This document shows, piece by piece, positions 43,357 to 52,701 of a DNA stretch of 64,000 nt. The DNA is from Pseudoduganella buxea (GTDB taxonomy: Bacteria > Pseudomonadota > Gammaproteobacteria > Burkholderiales > Burkholderiaceae_D). Position numbers and translations under genes: made by a program. The notes below the pieces were generated by a model. It was not told where the DNA came from and searched no databases. It saw nothing but the letters and a program-made list of their open reading frames with translations. The DNA is taken from NCBI RefSeq assembly GCF_009720835.1, contig NZ_WNKZ01000022.1, positions 1 to 64,000 of the forward strand, written 5' to 3'. Numbering within the stretch: the stretch's first letter is position 1; each line of letters begins with the position of its first letter.

Positions 43357-44325
43357 ATGGAAATCGACGAGTACCAAGCCGTACGGATGCAATGTCTGGC
43401 CTGGCTGACCAGGCTGACCTGGGAGCAGGGCGAGGGCTTGCGCCGTCTGTTCGAAGGATGTGCCTCGCTGGCCGATTGCCTGGCCGTCATCGAGGAACGG
43501 GGCGCGCGCATACGCCGATGCCCGCACTGCGACGGCGACAAGCTGTACCGCCACGGCATCCTGCGCGGCCTGCAGCGATACCGATGCCGGCAGTGCCACA
43601 GGTCCTTCAATGCACTGACCGATACGCCGCTGGCTTTCATCCGCCTGCGCGAAAAATGGCTGCCGTTCCTGCAGTGCATGCTCGGTTCGATGACTGTGCG
43701 CGCGGCAGCCGAATCGACCGGCATCCACCGCAACACCAGTTTTCGCTGGCGCCACCGCTTTCTCGCCATGGCCAAGGATGACCGCCCCAAACCCTTGAAC
43801 GGCATCGTCGAGGCCGACGAAACGTATTTACTGGAATCGCAGAAGGGCTCGCGTCACATGACGCGTCCTCCCCGGCGGCGAGGTGGTCATGCGAAAAAGC
43901 GCGGCATCAGCGGCGAACTGGACTGCATTCTCGTGGCACGCGACCGGCAAGGGCGTACCTGCGATTTCGTGCCGGGGCGCGGCCCCGTCACGGTGGCGCA
44001 ATTGCAGCGCCATTTATTGCCCGTGCTGGACAAGGCCGTGCTGCTGGCCACCGATGCGGCGGCAGCCTATCGGGATTTCGCGAAAGGTCACGGCATCGCA
44101 CACCGGGCCGTCAATTTGCGCCAGGGCGAGCGGGTGCTGGGGGAAATCCACGTCCAGAACGTGAACCGGTATCACGCCGTGTTCAAGAACTGGCTGCTCC
44201 GCTTCCACGGCGTGGCGAGCCGCTACCTGCCCTACTACCTGGGCTGGATACACGAGCTCGACTGTCGACACCTGAGCACGCCGCAGCAATTTTTACGGGC
44301 TGCATTATTCCCGGCAGGAAGTTGA
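43357..44325 (+). CDS. IS1595-family (ISXO2-type) transposase
   Basis: 322 residues from ATG 43357 (MEIDEYQAVRMQCLAWLTRL). A zinc-ribbon (CPHCDGDKLYRHG..CRQCHRSF) is followed by an HTH (SMTVRAAAESTGIHRNTSFR) and the ISXO2 DDE domain (IVEADETYLLESQKGS for the first Asp; TDAAAAYRDFAKGHGIAH and ENVNRYHAVFKNWLLRFHG-like C-terminus, here QNVNRYHA). The catalytic Glu of the 'HxxxxxE/N' type is replaced by the Asn variant used in several IS1595 groups. The gene is intact, but I could not recognise terminal inverted repeats or target duplication, so a whole IS cannot be delimited. Confidence 0.88.
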   Translation: MEIDEYQAVRMQCLAWLTRLTWEQGEGLRRLFEGCASLADCLAVIEERGARIRRCPHCDGDKLYRHGILRGLQRYRCRQCHRSFNALTDTPLAFIRLREKWLPFLQCMLGSMTVRAAAESTGIHRNTSFRWRHRFLAMAKDDRPKPLNGIVEADETYLLESQKGSRHMTRPPRRRGGHAKKRGISGELDCILVARDRQGRTCDFVPGRGPVTVAQLQRHLLPVLDKAVLLATDAAAAYRDFAKGHGIAHRAVNLRQGERVLGEIHVQNVNRYHAVFKNWLLRFHGVASRYLPYYLGWIHELDCRHLSTPQQFLRAALFPAGS

Positions 44326-44477
44326 ATGCTGAGTGGACAGTTCACTGCGACCGGGTGACAGCGCCTTTTTTATTGCCTGAAAACCGGTCGGTCCGCCGCA
44401 GCGGTCAGGCACCGTTTTCAGGCGACACAGGTTCTCAAGCATGGAATTCCCGAATTCGGGCAATATTGCGGGCACGC

Positions 44478-44508
44478 TTGACCTTCCCACCGTGGTAAGC
44501 ATTACAGT
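44478..44508 (+). promoter_or_regulatory. MerR/CueR-type promoter of the copper chaperone gene
   Basis: TTGACC (-35) and TACAGT (-10) are separated by 19 bp, the long spacer typical of MerR-family-controlled promoters. The spacer contains ACCTTCC-N7-GTAAGCA, partly matching the CueR operator ACCTTCC-N7-GGAAGGT (right arm 4 of 7). This suggests copper (or silver)-induced expression by CueR, whose gene is not in the window. Confidence 0.65.
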
Positions 44509-44536
44509 ACGGTATCGACAACGAAAGGAGTACAGC

Positions 44537-44737
44537 ATGTACCAACTGCAAGTGGAAAACATGAGTTGCGGCCATTGCGTGGCCAGCGTGACGAAGGCCA
44601 TCAAGGCGGTCGACGGGAGCGCCCAGGTCGAGGTGGACCTGGGCGCCAAGGCCGTCAAGGTGGACTCATCCGCGCCGCTGGCGGCCGTCAAGGCGGCTAT
44701 TGCCGAGGCTGGCTACCCGGTCACGGCCGCCGCCTGA
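44537..44737 (+). CDS. Copper chaperone, heavy-metal-associated domain (CopZ-like)
   Basis: 66 residues after an AAAGGAG ribosome site at 7 nt. A single HMA domain: MYQLQVENMSCGHCVASVTK with the metal-binding MSCGHC (residues 9-14), then EVDLGAKAVKVDS and the final AIAEAGYPV. Delivers Cu(I) to a P-type ATPase in the cytoplasm. A longer in-frame upstream start would overlap the promoter. No copper ATPase is next door. Confidence 0.93.
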   Translation: MYQLQVENMSCGHCVASVTKAIKAVDGSAQVEVDLGAKAVKVDSSAPLAAVKAAIAEAGYPVTAAA

Positions 44738-45457
44738 TCACTTGTCCAGCTCGGGGTAGCGGCGGAAGATGCCGTCCTCATTGAAGGCGATGCGCCGCTT
44801 CGAGGCAAGGTAGGCGGCGATGTTCGGCCGTGCCGCCACGGTGTCCCGCACCGCCACCAGGTGCGGCCATTGCGGTTCGAGCCGGGCCATCGTGGCCGGG
44901 AAAGCGTAGCGCAGGCCTTCGACCAGCTGGAACAGCGACAGGTCCACATACGTCAGGCGCGAGCCGACGGCGAAACCGCCCCGGCCCGGATTACGCGCCA
45001 GGACGCCTTCGAAGTAGCCGAGGTATTTCGGTATCCGCTCGGCGCGGAAGTCGGCCGCGCGTGCCTTGGCTTCCTTCTTCTGGTCCTCGTAGTATTGGTT
45101 CATCGAGATCGGGTGGTGGCTGTCGTGCGCCTCGGCCACGACGTCGGCGATCGTCAGCTGCAGCTGGTTGCACCACAGGCGTCCGGCCTGGGTACGGGGG
45201 GCCAGGCCGTGTTGCGCGCCCAGGAACAGCAGGATATTGGTGGTTTGCCCGATCAGCAGTTCGCCGGCCCGCAGCACCGGCGGCGCATAGGCGGCAAACG
45301 CTTCGCGGCCGGCGTCGAGCACCGCTTCCATCTGCGCCATGCCGTTCCTGCCCCGTGCCACGTCCTGGTAGGGAATGGCCGCCTCCTCCAGCGCCAGGCG
45401 CACGAATTCGCCGCGGCCCTGGATGGTGGGCCAGTAGTACAGGATATAAGGGTCCAA
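44738..45457 (-). CDS. Glutathione S-transferase family protein
   Basis: 239 residues. Thioredoxin-like N-terminal domain DPYILYYWPTIQGRGEFVRL (Tyr in the PYILYYW/T-I-Q-G-R-G motif of GSTs), ELLIGQTTNILLFLGAQHGL, and an all-helical C-terminal domain (GFAVGSRLTYVDLSLFQLVE, GSRLTYVDL being the usual GST helix). The start ATG follows a purine-rich stretch. Probably a detoxification or maleylpyruvate-type GST; the stop lies directly against the stop of the copper chaperone gene (convergent). Confidence 0.88.
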   Translation of the reverse strand: MDPYILYYWPTIQGRGEFVRLALEEAAIPYQDVARGRNGMAQMEAVLDAGREAFAAYAPPVLRAGELLIGQTTNILLFLGAQHGLAPRTQAGRLWCNQLQLTIADVVAEAHDSHHPISMNQYYEDQKKEAKARAADFRAERIPKYLGYFEGVLARNPGRGGFAVGSRLTYVDLSLFQLVEGLRYAFPATMARLEPQWPHLVAVRDTVAARPNIAAYLASKRRIAFNEDGIFRRYPELDK

Positions 45458-45602
45458 GCTGCCTCCGCGTGAGTGATTGTCGGTCGTTCGATTGTAGCGC
45501 TGCCCGGGCAGCGCACGGCAGGCGGTGGCCTGCGGGCGACGCTATAATCGCTTGACCACGCGTTTCGATCTCTCCCGGATTTGCGCCCTCCTGAAAGCCT
45601 TC

Positions 45603-46364
45603 ATGCCGCCCGTGCCGCCCCTCGACCTGCCCACCATCCTGCTGATCGCCGCCGCCGGCCTGTTTGCCGGCACCCAGAACGCGCTGGCGGGCGGCGGCTC
45701 CTTCATCACCTTTCCCGCCCTGCTGCTGGCGGGCCTGAATCCCCTGGCGGCGAACATGACGTCGACCATCGCCATGTTCCCCAGCCAGACCACGTCGGCC
45801 ATCGCCGGGCGCAAGCTGGTCGACGACGTCGGGCCCCTGACCTTCCGCCAGATGTTCGCCATCAGCATCGTCGGCGGCATCCTTGGCGCCATCCTGCTGC
45901 GCGTGACGCCGCCCACCTTCTTCGAACGGCTGGTGCCGTGGCTGGTGCTGTTCGCCACGTCGATGTTCGCCTGGGGGACCTTTCGTAAGCAGCCCCTGCA
46001 CGCGGCGGCGTCGATGCCGCGCTGGGCCCTGGTCGCCACGCAGAGCGCCATCGCCGTCTATGGCGGCTACTTCGGCGGCGGCATCGGCTTTTTGATGCTG
46101 GCCGCGCTGACCATCGCCGGCCAGCAGATCCGCGCGGCCACCGCCACCAAGAACATGCTGGCCATGGCGATGAACGCGGCGGCCACCTTGATCTTCGCCT
46201 TCTCCAGCCTGATCAGCTGGCCCGCCGCGGCCGCGCTGTGCGCCGGCGGCATCGGCGGCGGTTTGCTGGGCGCCTGGCTGATCCACCGCCTGCCACCGCG
46301 CGTGATGCGCATCTTCGTCGTGATCGTCGGCGCGCTGCTGACGGTCTACATGTTCCTGCGCTGA
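45603..46364 (+). CDS. TSUP (TauE/SafE) family anion exporter
   Basis: 253 residues with about seven to eight helices: PTILLIAAAGLFAGTQNALA, GGGSFITFPALLLAG (the GGGSFxxxP motif), VGGILGAILL, VPWLVLFATSMFAWG, AVYGGYFGGGIGFLMLAALT (second half-repeat G-G-Y-F-G-G-G) and GALLTVYMFLR. The twofold internal repeat is characteristic of TSUP transporters for sulfite, sulfoacetate or other anions. Substrate not predictable. Convergent with the TonB-dependent receptor gene, with no gap. Confidence 0.9.
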   Translation: MPPVPPLDLPTILLIAAAGLFAGTQNALAGGGSFITFPALLLAGLNPLAANMTSTIAMFPSQTTSAIAGRKLVDDVGPLTFRQMFAISIVGGILGAILLRVTPPTFFERLVPWLVLFATSMFAWGTFRKQPLHAAASMPRWALVATQSAIAVYGGYFGGGIGFLMLAALTIAGQQIRAATATKNMLAMAMNAAATLIFAFSSLISWPAAAALCAGGIGGGLLGAWLIHRLPPRVMRIFVVIVGALLTVYMFLR

Positions 46365-48431
46365 TCAGAAGGTCAGGCGCAGGGTCACGCGGGCGCTGCG
46401 CGGCTCGCCCGGGTGGTAATGGATGTCCTCCACCCCTTCGGCCGCCTCGCCCGGCAGCCGCGACGCATAGTAATACTCGATGTCGCTGACCTTGCGGTCG
46501 AACAGGTTGAACACGTCCACCGACAGCGCCCACGCCCGGTTGATGCGATAACCCGCGCGCAGGTAGGCCAGCGCCGTCGACGAGGATCGCCGGCTGTTGT
46601 CCTCGACCAGCGGACGGGGACCGAAATAACGCAGCTGGAAGGCGCCCGACCAAGGGCCGATATCGTTGACGGTGGCGCCGAACGAAGCCACCTTCTCCAC
46701 CGCGCCCGGCACATGGTCGCCGGCCGGGTCGCTTTCCGTGAAGCGGGCGCGCGAATACGCCAGGTCCAGGTCGAACAGCAGCCACGGCGCGGCGATATAG
46801 TGGTTGTTCCACTCGATGCCGCTGCGCTTGCTGCCACGGCTGGCCGACGTGTCGCCGGCGTCGCCCGAAAACACCAGCTCGGACCCGGAGCGCAGCCGCC
46901 ACAGGGCCACCGAGCTTTGCAGCCCCGGCACGATTTCGCTGCGCAGGCCCAGCTCCGAGCCGCGCGTGCGCACCAGCGGCGTGACGGGATCGACCGGCGC
47001 CAGTTCGCGCGGCGCCACGTGGGCCGTCGTGCCGCGTGCGTCGTTGCTGTGAAAGCCGGCGCCGTAGTTGGCAAACAGTTCCGTCTTGCGCCAGGGCCCC
47101 AGCACCAGCGACAGCTTGGGCGACGTCACATGGTCGTTCGCGCGGCCGCTGTTGGCGGCCAGCGAGCTGTCGACGTCGAAGCGGTAGCTGTCGTGCCGCA
47201 GGCCGGCGACGGAGCGCAGCCAGCCGTTCCACTGCACCGTGTTCTGCAGCCACAGGGCCACGCTCGCCTCGTCCACCTTCGACGATGCATAGGTGCGCAG
47301 CGGCTGCTGCGCACGCGTCGCGCCCAGCAGCAGCGGCGCGATATGGTCGAAGCGGCCCTGCACGCCCACCACGGTGCTGGCGGCACGCTCGCCCAGCCGG
47401 CCGAACCACGTGTGCGATACGTCGAAGCCGGCCATCGTGCGGCGCTCGGCCTGCATGAACTGGTCGCCGTCGACGGGGTCGTCGAGGAACCACGTGAAGT
47501 TGTTGTACAGGGTCAGGCTTGATCTCACCACGTAGGCATTGGCATGCCAGGCCGTGTCAAGCGTGCGCCGCTTCCATTCGCCCGACAGACTGTAGCGCGA
47601 CGTGTGGCCCGCGTCGCTGGGGTCCTGGGCGCCGAATTCGTCCAGCTGCCCGCTTGTCACGGCGCGCAGGGGGATCTGGCTGGTGGCGCGCCAGCCGGCC
47701 CGGTAGCCCATCGCCGTGACGGCAAACTTGTCCGCGCCGGCGGCGAAGCTGTAGCGCAGCACGCCTGCCCACTTGTGGAAGGCTTCCGGTGTCTGCCACG
47801 GCCCGTCGTTGTGGGCCAGTTCCAGCGCATACAGCAGGTTGCCGTCGCCCCGCGCCACCGAATCGGCCACCAGCGCCCGGCGGTACTGGTGCGGCCCCAC
47901 CGTGACGGTGGCCGTGCCGGCATCCAGACGGTCGGCCAGCCCCATGTGGGCGGCGCCGGCGGACGAGAAATCGCCTTCGTCGGCGTAGTACGGCCCCTTG
48001 CGGTAGCTGATGCGCGATACCAGTTCGGGAATCAGGAAATTCAAGTCCGTGTAGCCCTGGCCGTGCGCGTGGCTGCGCATGTTGACGGGCATGCCGTCGA
48101 CATAGGTGGCGAAGTCGGTGCCGTGATCGAGGTTGAAGCCGCGCAGGAAGTACTGGTTGGCCTTGCCGTCGCCGCTGTGCTGCGTGACGATCACGCCCGG
48201 GACGAATTCGAGCAGCTCGCCCGGACGCAGCGCGGGCCGGTTGGCGATCAGCCCGGCCGTCACCGTGCCCTGGCTGGCCGCGTCGGACGTGCCGACGCTG
48301 TTATCGTAGTGACCCAGCACCTTGACCACCGGTGGCGCTTCTTCCTGGGCGCCGGCGCCGGCACCGACGAGCAGCGAGGGGAGGCTTGCGGTGAGCACCG
48401 TCATGCGACGGCGCAGCGTGTTTCGCTTCAT
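46365..48431 (-). CDS. TonB-dependent outer-membrane receptor (B12-riboswitch operon)
   Basis: 688 residues from ATG 48431 (MKRNTLRRRMTVLTASLPSL), following GGAGAAG; the ATG at 48443 directly after the cobN-like stop is an alternative. Signal peptide ends near GAGAQ. Plug domain with RPALRPGELLEFVPGVIVTQ, QYFLRGFNLDHGTDFATYVD, GMPVNMRSHAHGQGYTDLNF; then the 22-strand barrel ends in aromatic VTLRLTF. Substrate unknown, but the operon is under a cobalamin riboswitch, so cobalamin, another corrinoid or cobalt is most likely. Needs TonB/ExbB (inferred partners). Confidence 0.88.
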   Translation of the reverse strand: MKRNTLRRRMTVLTASLPSLLVGAGAGAQEEAPPVVKVLGHYDNSVGTSDAASQGTVTAGLIANRPALRPGELLEFVPGVIVTQHSGDGKANQYFLRGFNLDHGTDFATYVDGMPVNMRSHAHGQGYTDLNFLIPELVSRISYRKGPYYADEGDFSSAGAAHMGLADRLDAGTATVTVGPHQYRRALVADSVARGDGNLLYALELAHNDGPWQTPEAFHKWAGVLRYSFAAGADKFAVTAMGYRAGWRATSQIPLRAVTSGQLDEFGAQDPSDAGHTSRYSLSGEWKRRTLDTAWHANAYVVRSSLTLYNNFTWFLDDPVDGDQFMQAERRTMAGFDVSHTWFGRLGERAASTVVGVQGRFDHIAPLLLGATRAQQPLRTYASSKVDEASVALWLQNTVQWNGWLRSVAGLRHDSYRFDVDSSLAANSGRANDHVTSPKLSLVLGPWRKTELFANYGAGFHSNDARGTTAHVAPRELAPVDPVTPLVRTRGSELGLRSEIVPGLQSSVALWRLRSGSELVFSGDAGDTSASRGSKRSGIEWNNHYIAAPWLLFDLDLAYSRARFTESDPAGDHVPGAVEKVASFGATVNDIGPWSGAFQLRYFGPRPLVEDNSRRSSSTALAYLRAGYRINRAWALSVDVFNLFDRKVSDIEYYYASRLPGEAAEGVEDIHYHPGEPRSARVTLRLTF

Positions 48432-48443
48432 TGGCTTCTCCAT

Positions 48444-51400
48444 TTATAAATCCGCCTGCAGGCGCGCAGCCGTGCCGCGCCGCCACCAGTACCCGAGGCC
48501 GACCAGCACGGCCGCCAGCGCCAGCAGCACCAGCGCGCCGATGGTCTTCTGCACCGGTGTCATGTGTTCGATCGCTTCCATCTGGAAGCCGCTCACTGCC
48601 GTGGAAGCCTGCGCAGGAGCCGGCTGCGCCTGCGCCTGTGTCGGCACCAGTGGCGCGGTCCCGGCAACGGGCGCCGCCTTCACCGCGACAGCTTCGGTAA
48701 CCGTGTCGGCCGGCGCGCCGCCCTGCCCTGCCGGACCCGGCGCCAGCAGGGGTGCCGAACGCAACGTGGCCCGGCTGCACGAATCGGCGCTGCAGGCCAC
48801 GCCCGCCTGGGCGATGGCGGCATCGTTCTGCGCCTCCAGGGTGTCGCGCACTTCCCGCGAAGGCTGCCAGTAGCCCCGTTCGATGGCCGACAGCATCCGG
48901 TCCGTGATGGCCTGGTAAGCGCGCAGGTTGCCGCCGGCGGCGATGCGCTCGCGCACCTTCAGGCCATGGCGGTCGGCCACGTAGGTGTCGTACATGCGCT
49001 GCCAGGTGCCGTTGTCGACCACTTCCGGCACCGTTACCTGCCACGCCCACAGGTAATCGACGACGCGGTTGATGAAGCGCGCCCCCGAGTAGCCTTCCTT
49101 GAGCATCGTGTCGGCCCAGCGGGGGTTCAGGTAGCGGCTCTGCATTTCCTGGCCCATGTACTGGGCCAGCGTCTTGTGGCCGGGCCGGCGCGCATTCGAC
49201 AGGTCGGACACGATCACGTCCGGCGTCTTGCCGTCGACGGAGCGGATCGCCATCGCCGTGCCGCCCAGGTACTGGAAGAAGTCGTCGTTGTCCAGGGTGG
49301 CAAACAGGTTCGACGAGCGGCTGTGCAGCGCAATCTTGCTGCCGGACAGGGCCTGGCGGAACAGCGCGCGGCGCTGCGCCGGGTCGGCCGCATCGTCGCC
49401 CCAGTAGCCGTTGCCGAAGGGGTGGCTCATGCGGTTGACGAATACGTCGGCCACCTGCTTCTCGTCCTGCCACGCGTTCGTCAGCGGGATCAGTTTTTCG
49501 ATGTTGGTGCCGTAGGCGCCGGACGGCAGGCCGAAGATGCGCACGCCGGCCAGCCGGACCGCCGTATCGGCGTCCAGGCCGGCCGTGCGCAATGCCCCCG
49601 CCGTGGCCTGGGTGCGTGCACGCAGCGGATTGTCGCTGCCGTTTTCGCCGCCGTCGTCCTGGGCCTGGGCCAGCTGCGTGGCCTGGTCCAGCAGCGCCAG
49701 CAGGTTGCCGAACAGGTCGCGGAACAGGCCGGAGGACACCATCGTCACGTCCACGCGCGGGCGGCCCAGCGCGCGGCGGCCAATGGCTTCCACGCCCGTG
49801 ACGCGGCCCCGCTCGTCCCACGTGGGCTTGACGCCCATCAGTGCCATCGCCTGCGCTTCCATCACGCCCTCGTGGCGCGACGTCTCCACGCCCCACAGGT
49901 TCATCGTGATGCGGTCCGGCCATGTCCCGTGGCGGCGCCGGTAGTCCGTCACCAGGCTGGTGGCCAGGTTGCTACCCTGCTCGTACACGGCGCGGCTGGG
50001 AATGCGCGACGGGTCCAGGCCGAAGAAATTGCGCCCCGTCGGCAGCGCGCCGGGGTTGCGCAGCAGGTCGGCGCTGGGTCCCGTCTGAATGAATTTCCCG
50101 TCCAGTGCCTGCACCAGGCGGGCCAGCTCGGCCTCGGCGCTGGCGACGATGTCGTCCTCCAGCTGCGCGGTGCGCGCGGCCTGCCGGTCCGGGGCGACGG
50201 ACGTGTCCAGGCTGACGACGGCGCGCGCCGTCGCGTTGCGCAGCGCGGCCGGCGGCGCCACGCCGAAGGTGTGCAGGCCGAACGGCGTCAGCCTGGCGCC
50301 CGTATCGTCCAGGTACTCCTCCAGCGCCTCCATGTCCGCTTCCGTCGTCAGCCCCTTCCTGCCCATGTCCTTCAGCACGCCAGCTTTCGCGGCCAGCGCG
50401 TTCAGCGCGGCCAGGTGCGCCTTCACCAGCAGGGGGCTCTTCTGCCCGGCCACGCGGTAGTCGTTCAGCAGCGCACCCAGCTCGCGCAGGTCGGGGTTCA
50501 GTCCTGCGGCGTCGAAGGGCGGCGTCATATGGTCGATGATGGTGGCCATGCCGCGCCGCTTGGCCTGCAGGCCTTCGCCCACGTCGTCCATCACATACGG
50601 GTAGATGTTCGGCATGGCGCCGATCAGCGCCTCGGTGGCGTCGCTTTCCGACAGGCCCGCCTCCTTCCCCGTCAGCCATTCCTGGGTGCCGTGGGTGCCG
50701 ACGTGCAGCACCGCGCCGGCACCGTAGCCATGCTGCAGCCACAGGTAGAAGGCGATGTACTCGTGCCCCGGCGGCAGGCTGACATCGTTGTGCAGCTTGG
50801 CCAGGTTCTGTTCCCAGGCGCGGCCCGGCTGGGGCGCCAGCAGCACGTTGCCGTGCCGGCGCGCGGGGAATACGAAGTGCGGCACGCCATGGGTGTCGCG
50901 CCACAGCACGGGCGACGTTTCCGGCTTGCCCCACGCCGCTTCCACCGCCGTGCGCAGCGCGGCCGGCAAGGCGTCGTACCAGCGTCGGTAGTCCGCCAGC
51001 GGCACCAGCAGCGCTTCGCCGCTGCGTGCCAGCCGCGCCAGGCCGGCCAGGTACTCCTTGCCGCCCTTGCCGGGGTAATTGCCCCACTGCTGGATCTCGG
51101 CCTGCAGCGCCGCCGGCGTGGCCGGGTAATGCACGCCGAAGCGGTAGCCGACCGCCTGCAGCCGCGCGCCGATCTGCCACAGGCTCTCCGGCAGCACGTT
51201 CAGGTAGGCCGCGCCGATGGTTCCGGAACCGTGCGGATAGTTGTAATACAGGATGGCGATTTTTTTCTCGCCGTTCGGCGTGCGGCGCAGCGCCAGCCAG
51301 GCCGCCACGCGCGCGTTAAGGCGTTCGATGCGCCCGGCGATGGGCTGCTCTTCCACGTAGACCAGGCCCGTGGCCTTGTCGCGCACGTTCTCGCGGCTGG

Positions 51401-52379
51401 CCACGACGGTAGGCTGGATCAGCCCCGCGATCTCGGCGCCGGCCATCTGCCACGTACGCTCCATCAGGTCCAGGCCCGTCTTCGACGCTTCCCACTGGGC
51501 CGCGCTGTGCTGGCTCAGGGTGATGGCATTGATGGCGGGCACGCCGATCCGTTCCAGCAGCCCGGCCGTGGCGGCCGTGCCGCCCACCTTCATGCCCAGC
51601 GCCACCAGCAGCTCGATGCGGCTGCGGCCCGCGCCGTCCAGGAACAGGCGCAGCGGCACATCGTAGGGATAGCCGTAGGCCGGCAGCACGTTGTAGCCGG
51701 ACTGCTCCAGCCGCGCGACGATGGCCGCCAGCGGCAGGGTCTGCCCGGCCACCAGGTTCGAGCGGTAGAACATCACACCGATCCATGGCGCGCCGGGGCG
51801 GTGGCGGGCGTAATGCGCCACGAAATCGTCGAAACTGGCCGCGCTGCGGTTCGCGGCCACGTCGTACAGGCCGTGTTCCGGCATGGCCTGCACGGGCGGC
51901 ACGGTGACATTTGCGCCGAAGGATTGAACCAGCACGTGGCGCAGTAACCCGGCCGCATTCTCCACGCCGCCTTCGCGGTGATAGGCCTGCACGGCAGTAT
52001 CGACCGTGAAGCCGAGCGCGCGCTGGGCGTCGTCCGGCGTGGCGCCGACGGCCAGCACAGTGGCGCCACGCCGCCGCAAGGTTTCCAGCTCGGGCGCGAT
52101 GGCCTGCACCAGCTGGCTGCCCTTGACGTTGACGATGGCGACATCGGCACTGGCCAACGCGGCGTGATCGCCCGCTGTCATGCCGCTGGCGGGAATGATG
52201 CGCACGGCCACGCGCGCTGCGTTCAGCTCGGCGCCCAGTTCGCGCGCGGCCAGCACGGCGGGCCGCGATTCGACGTCGCCCAGCAGCAGCGCCAAGGTGC
52301 GCGTCTGTGCCTGCGCGCCCAGCGATGCCAGCAACGCGCACAGGGCGAACAGCCAGCAGTGCAGCTTATTCCGGCACAT
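48444..52379 (-). CDS. Exported, membrane-anchored CobN-like chelatase subunit
   Basis: 1311 residues, CobN/ChlH size. The homology is clear in SGYNVLPAYGYPYDVPLRLF, KIAILYYNYPHGSGTIGAAY, FVFPARRHGNVLLAPQPGRA, YLWLQHGYGAGAVLHVGTHG, EDDIVASAEAELARL and WADTMLKEGYSGARFINRVV. Unlike cytosolic CobN it begins with a signal peptide (MCRNKLHCWLFALCALLASL..GAQA) and ends with a membrane helix (TIGALVLLALAAVLVGLGYW) and a basic tail, so the large chelatase-like domain should face the periplasm. ATP-driven partners CobS/CobT are absent. A role in inserting, removing or recognising cobalt/corrinoids at the envelope is inferred. It starts inside the DUF2149 gene (14-bp overlap). Confidence 0.88.
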   Translation of the reverse strand: MCRNKLHCWLFALCALLASLGAQAQTRTLALLLGDVESRPAVLAARELGAELNAARVAVRIIPASGMTAGDHAALASADVAIVNVKGSQLVQAIAPELETLRRRGATVLAVGATPDDAQRALGFTVDTAVQAYHREGGVENAAGLLRHVLVQSFGANVTVPPVQAMPEHGLYDVAANRSAASFDDFVAHYARHRPGAPWIGVMFYRSNLVAGQTLPLAAIVARLEQSGYNVLPAYGYPYDVPLRLFLDGAGRSRIELLVALGMKVGGTAATAGLLERIGVPAINAITLSQHSAAQWEASKTGLDLMERTWQMAGAEIAGLIQPTVVASRENVRDKATGLVYVEEQPIAGRIERLNARVAAWLALRRTPNGEKKIAILYYNYPHGSGTIGAAYLNVLPESLWQIGARLQAVGYRFGVHYPATPAALQAEIQQWGNYPGKGGKEYLAGLARLARSGEALLVPLADYRRWYDALPAALRTAVEAAWGKPETSPVLWRDTHGVPHFVFPARRHGNVLLAPQPGRAWEQNLAKLHNDVSLPPGHEYIAFYLWLQHGYGAGAVLHVGTHGTQEWLTGKEAGLSESDATEALIGAMPNIYPYVMDDVGEGLQAKRRGMATIIDHMTPPFDAAGLNPDLRELGALLNDYRVAGQKSPLLVKAHLAALNALAAKAGVLKDMGRKGLTTEADMEALEEYLDDTGARLTPFGLHTFGVAPPAALRNATARAVVSLDTSVAPDRQAARTAQLEDDIVASAEAELARLVQALDGKFIQTGPSADLLRNPGALPTGRNFFGLDPSRIPSRAVYEQGSNLATSLVTDYRRRHGTWPDRITMNLWGVETSRHEGVMEAQAMALMGVKPTWDERGRVTGVEAIGRRALGRPRVDVTMVSSGLFRDLFGNLLALLDQATQLAQAQDDGGENGSDNPLRARTQATAGALRTAGLDADTAVRLAGVRIFGLPSGAYGTNIEKLIPLTNAWQDEKQVADVFVNRMSHPFGNGYWGDDAADPAQRRALFRQALSGSKIALHSRSSNLFATLDNDDFFQYLGGTAMAIRSVDGKTPDVIVSDLSNARRPGHKTLAQYMGQEMQSRYLNPRWADTMLKEGYSGARFINRVVDYLWAWQVTVPEVVDNGTWQRMYDTYVADRHGLKVRERIAAGGNLRAYQAITDRMLSAIERGYWQPSREVRDTLEAQNDAAIAQAGVACSADSCSRATLRSAPLLAPGPAGQGGAPADTVTEAVAVKAAPVAGTAPLVPTQAQAQPAPAQASTAVSGFQMEAIEHMTPVQKTIGALVLLALAAVLVGLGYWWRRGTAARLQADL

Positions 52380-52701
52380 ACACGACCTTCCCGTCGGGCA
52401 GCTGGTAGGCCGTGCCCAGGCGCTTGCCGTCGCCGGACAGGGGCTTGTCGCTGACCCGGCTGACCTTGATCTCGGCGCCTTTTTTCGTCAGGATCTCGAC
52501 CTTGCCGTCCGCGCCCTTCTTGGCGATGGTGACCTCGGAATCGGGGTCGAGCAGGTCCATCATGTTCCAGGCCGAGAACAGGGCCAGCATCATCGCCACG
52601 ATAAAGACGATGCTGGCGTCGAACAGGTTGGCGACGCCGGCCAGCGGATCGTCGCCGCTGTCGGCATGGCGGGCGTGCCGGGTGCTTCGCATGAAGCGCA
52701 T
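52366..52701 (-). CDS. DUF2149 membrane protein (ExbD-like position)
   Basis: 111 residues: a short cytosolic N-terminus, one membrane helix (DASIVFIVAMMLALFSAWNM), and a periplasmic tail rich in Lys/Asp (EVTIAKKGADGKVEILTKKG). This topology and the upstream ExbB-like partner make it look like ExbD/TolR, but the sequence is DUF2149 not ExbD. TGATG-type overlap with the ExbB-like gene upstream and 14-bp overlap with cobN-like downstream. Confidence 0.85.
   Translation of the reverse strand: MRFMRSTRHARHADSGDDPLAGVANLFDASIVFIVAMMLALFSAWNMMDLLDPDSEVTIAKKGADGKVEILTKKGAEIKVSRVSDKPLSGDGKRLGTAYQLPDGKVVYVPE

Noticed and set aside
48564-51947. A 1127-codon plus-strand open frame
   Set aside because: Antisense of the CobN-like gene; no recognisable protein motifs.
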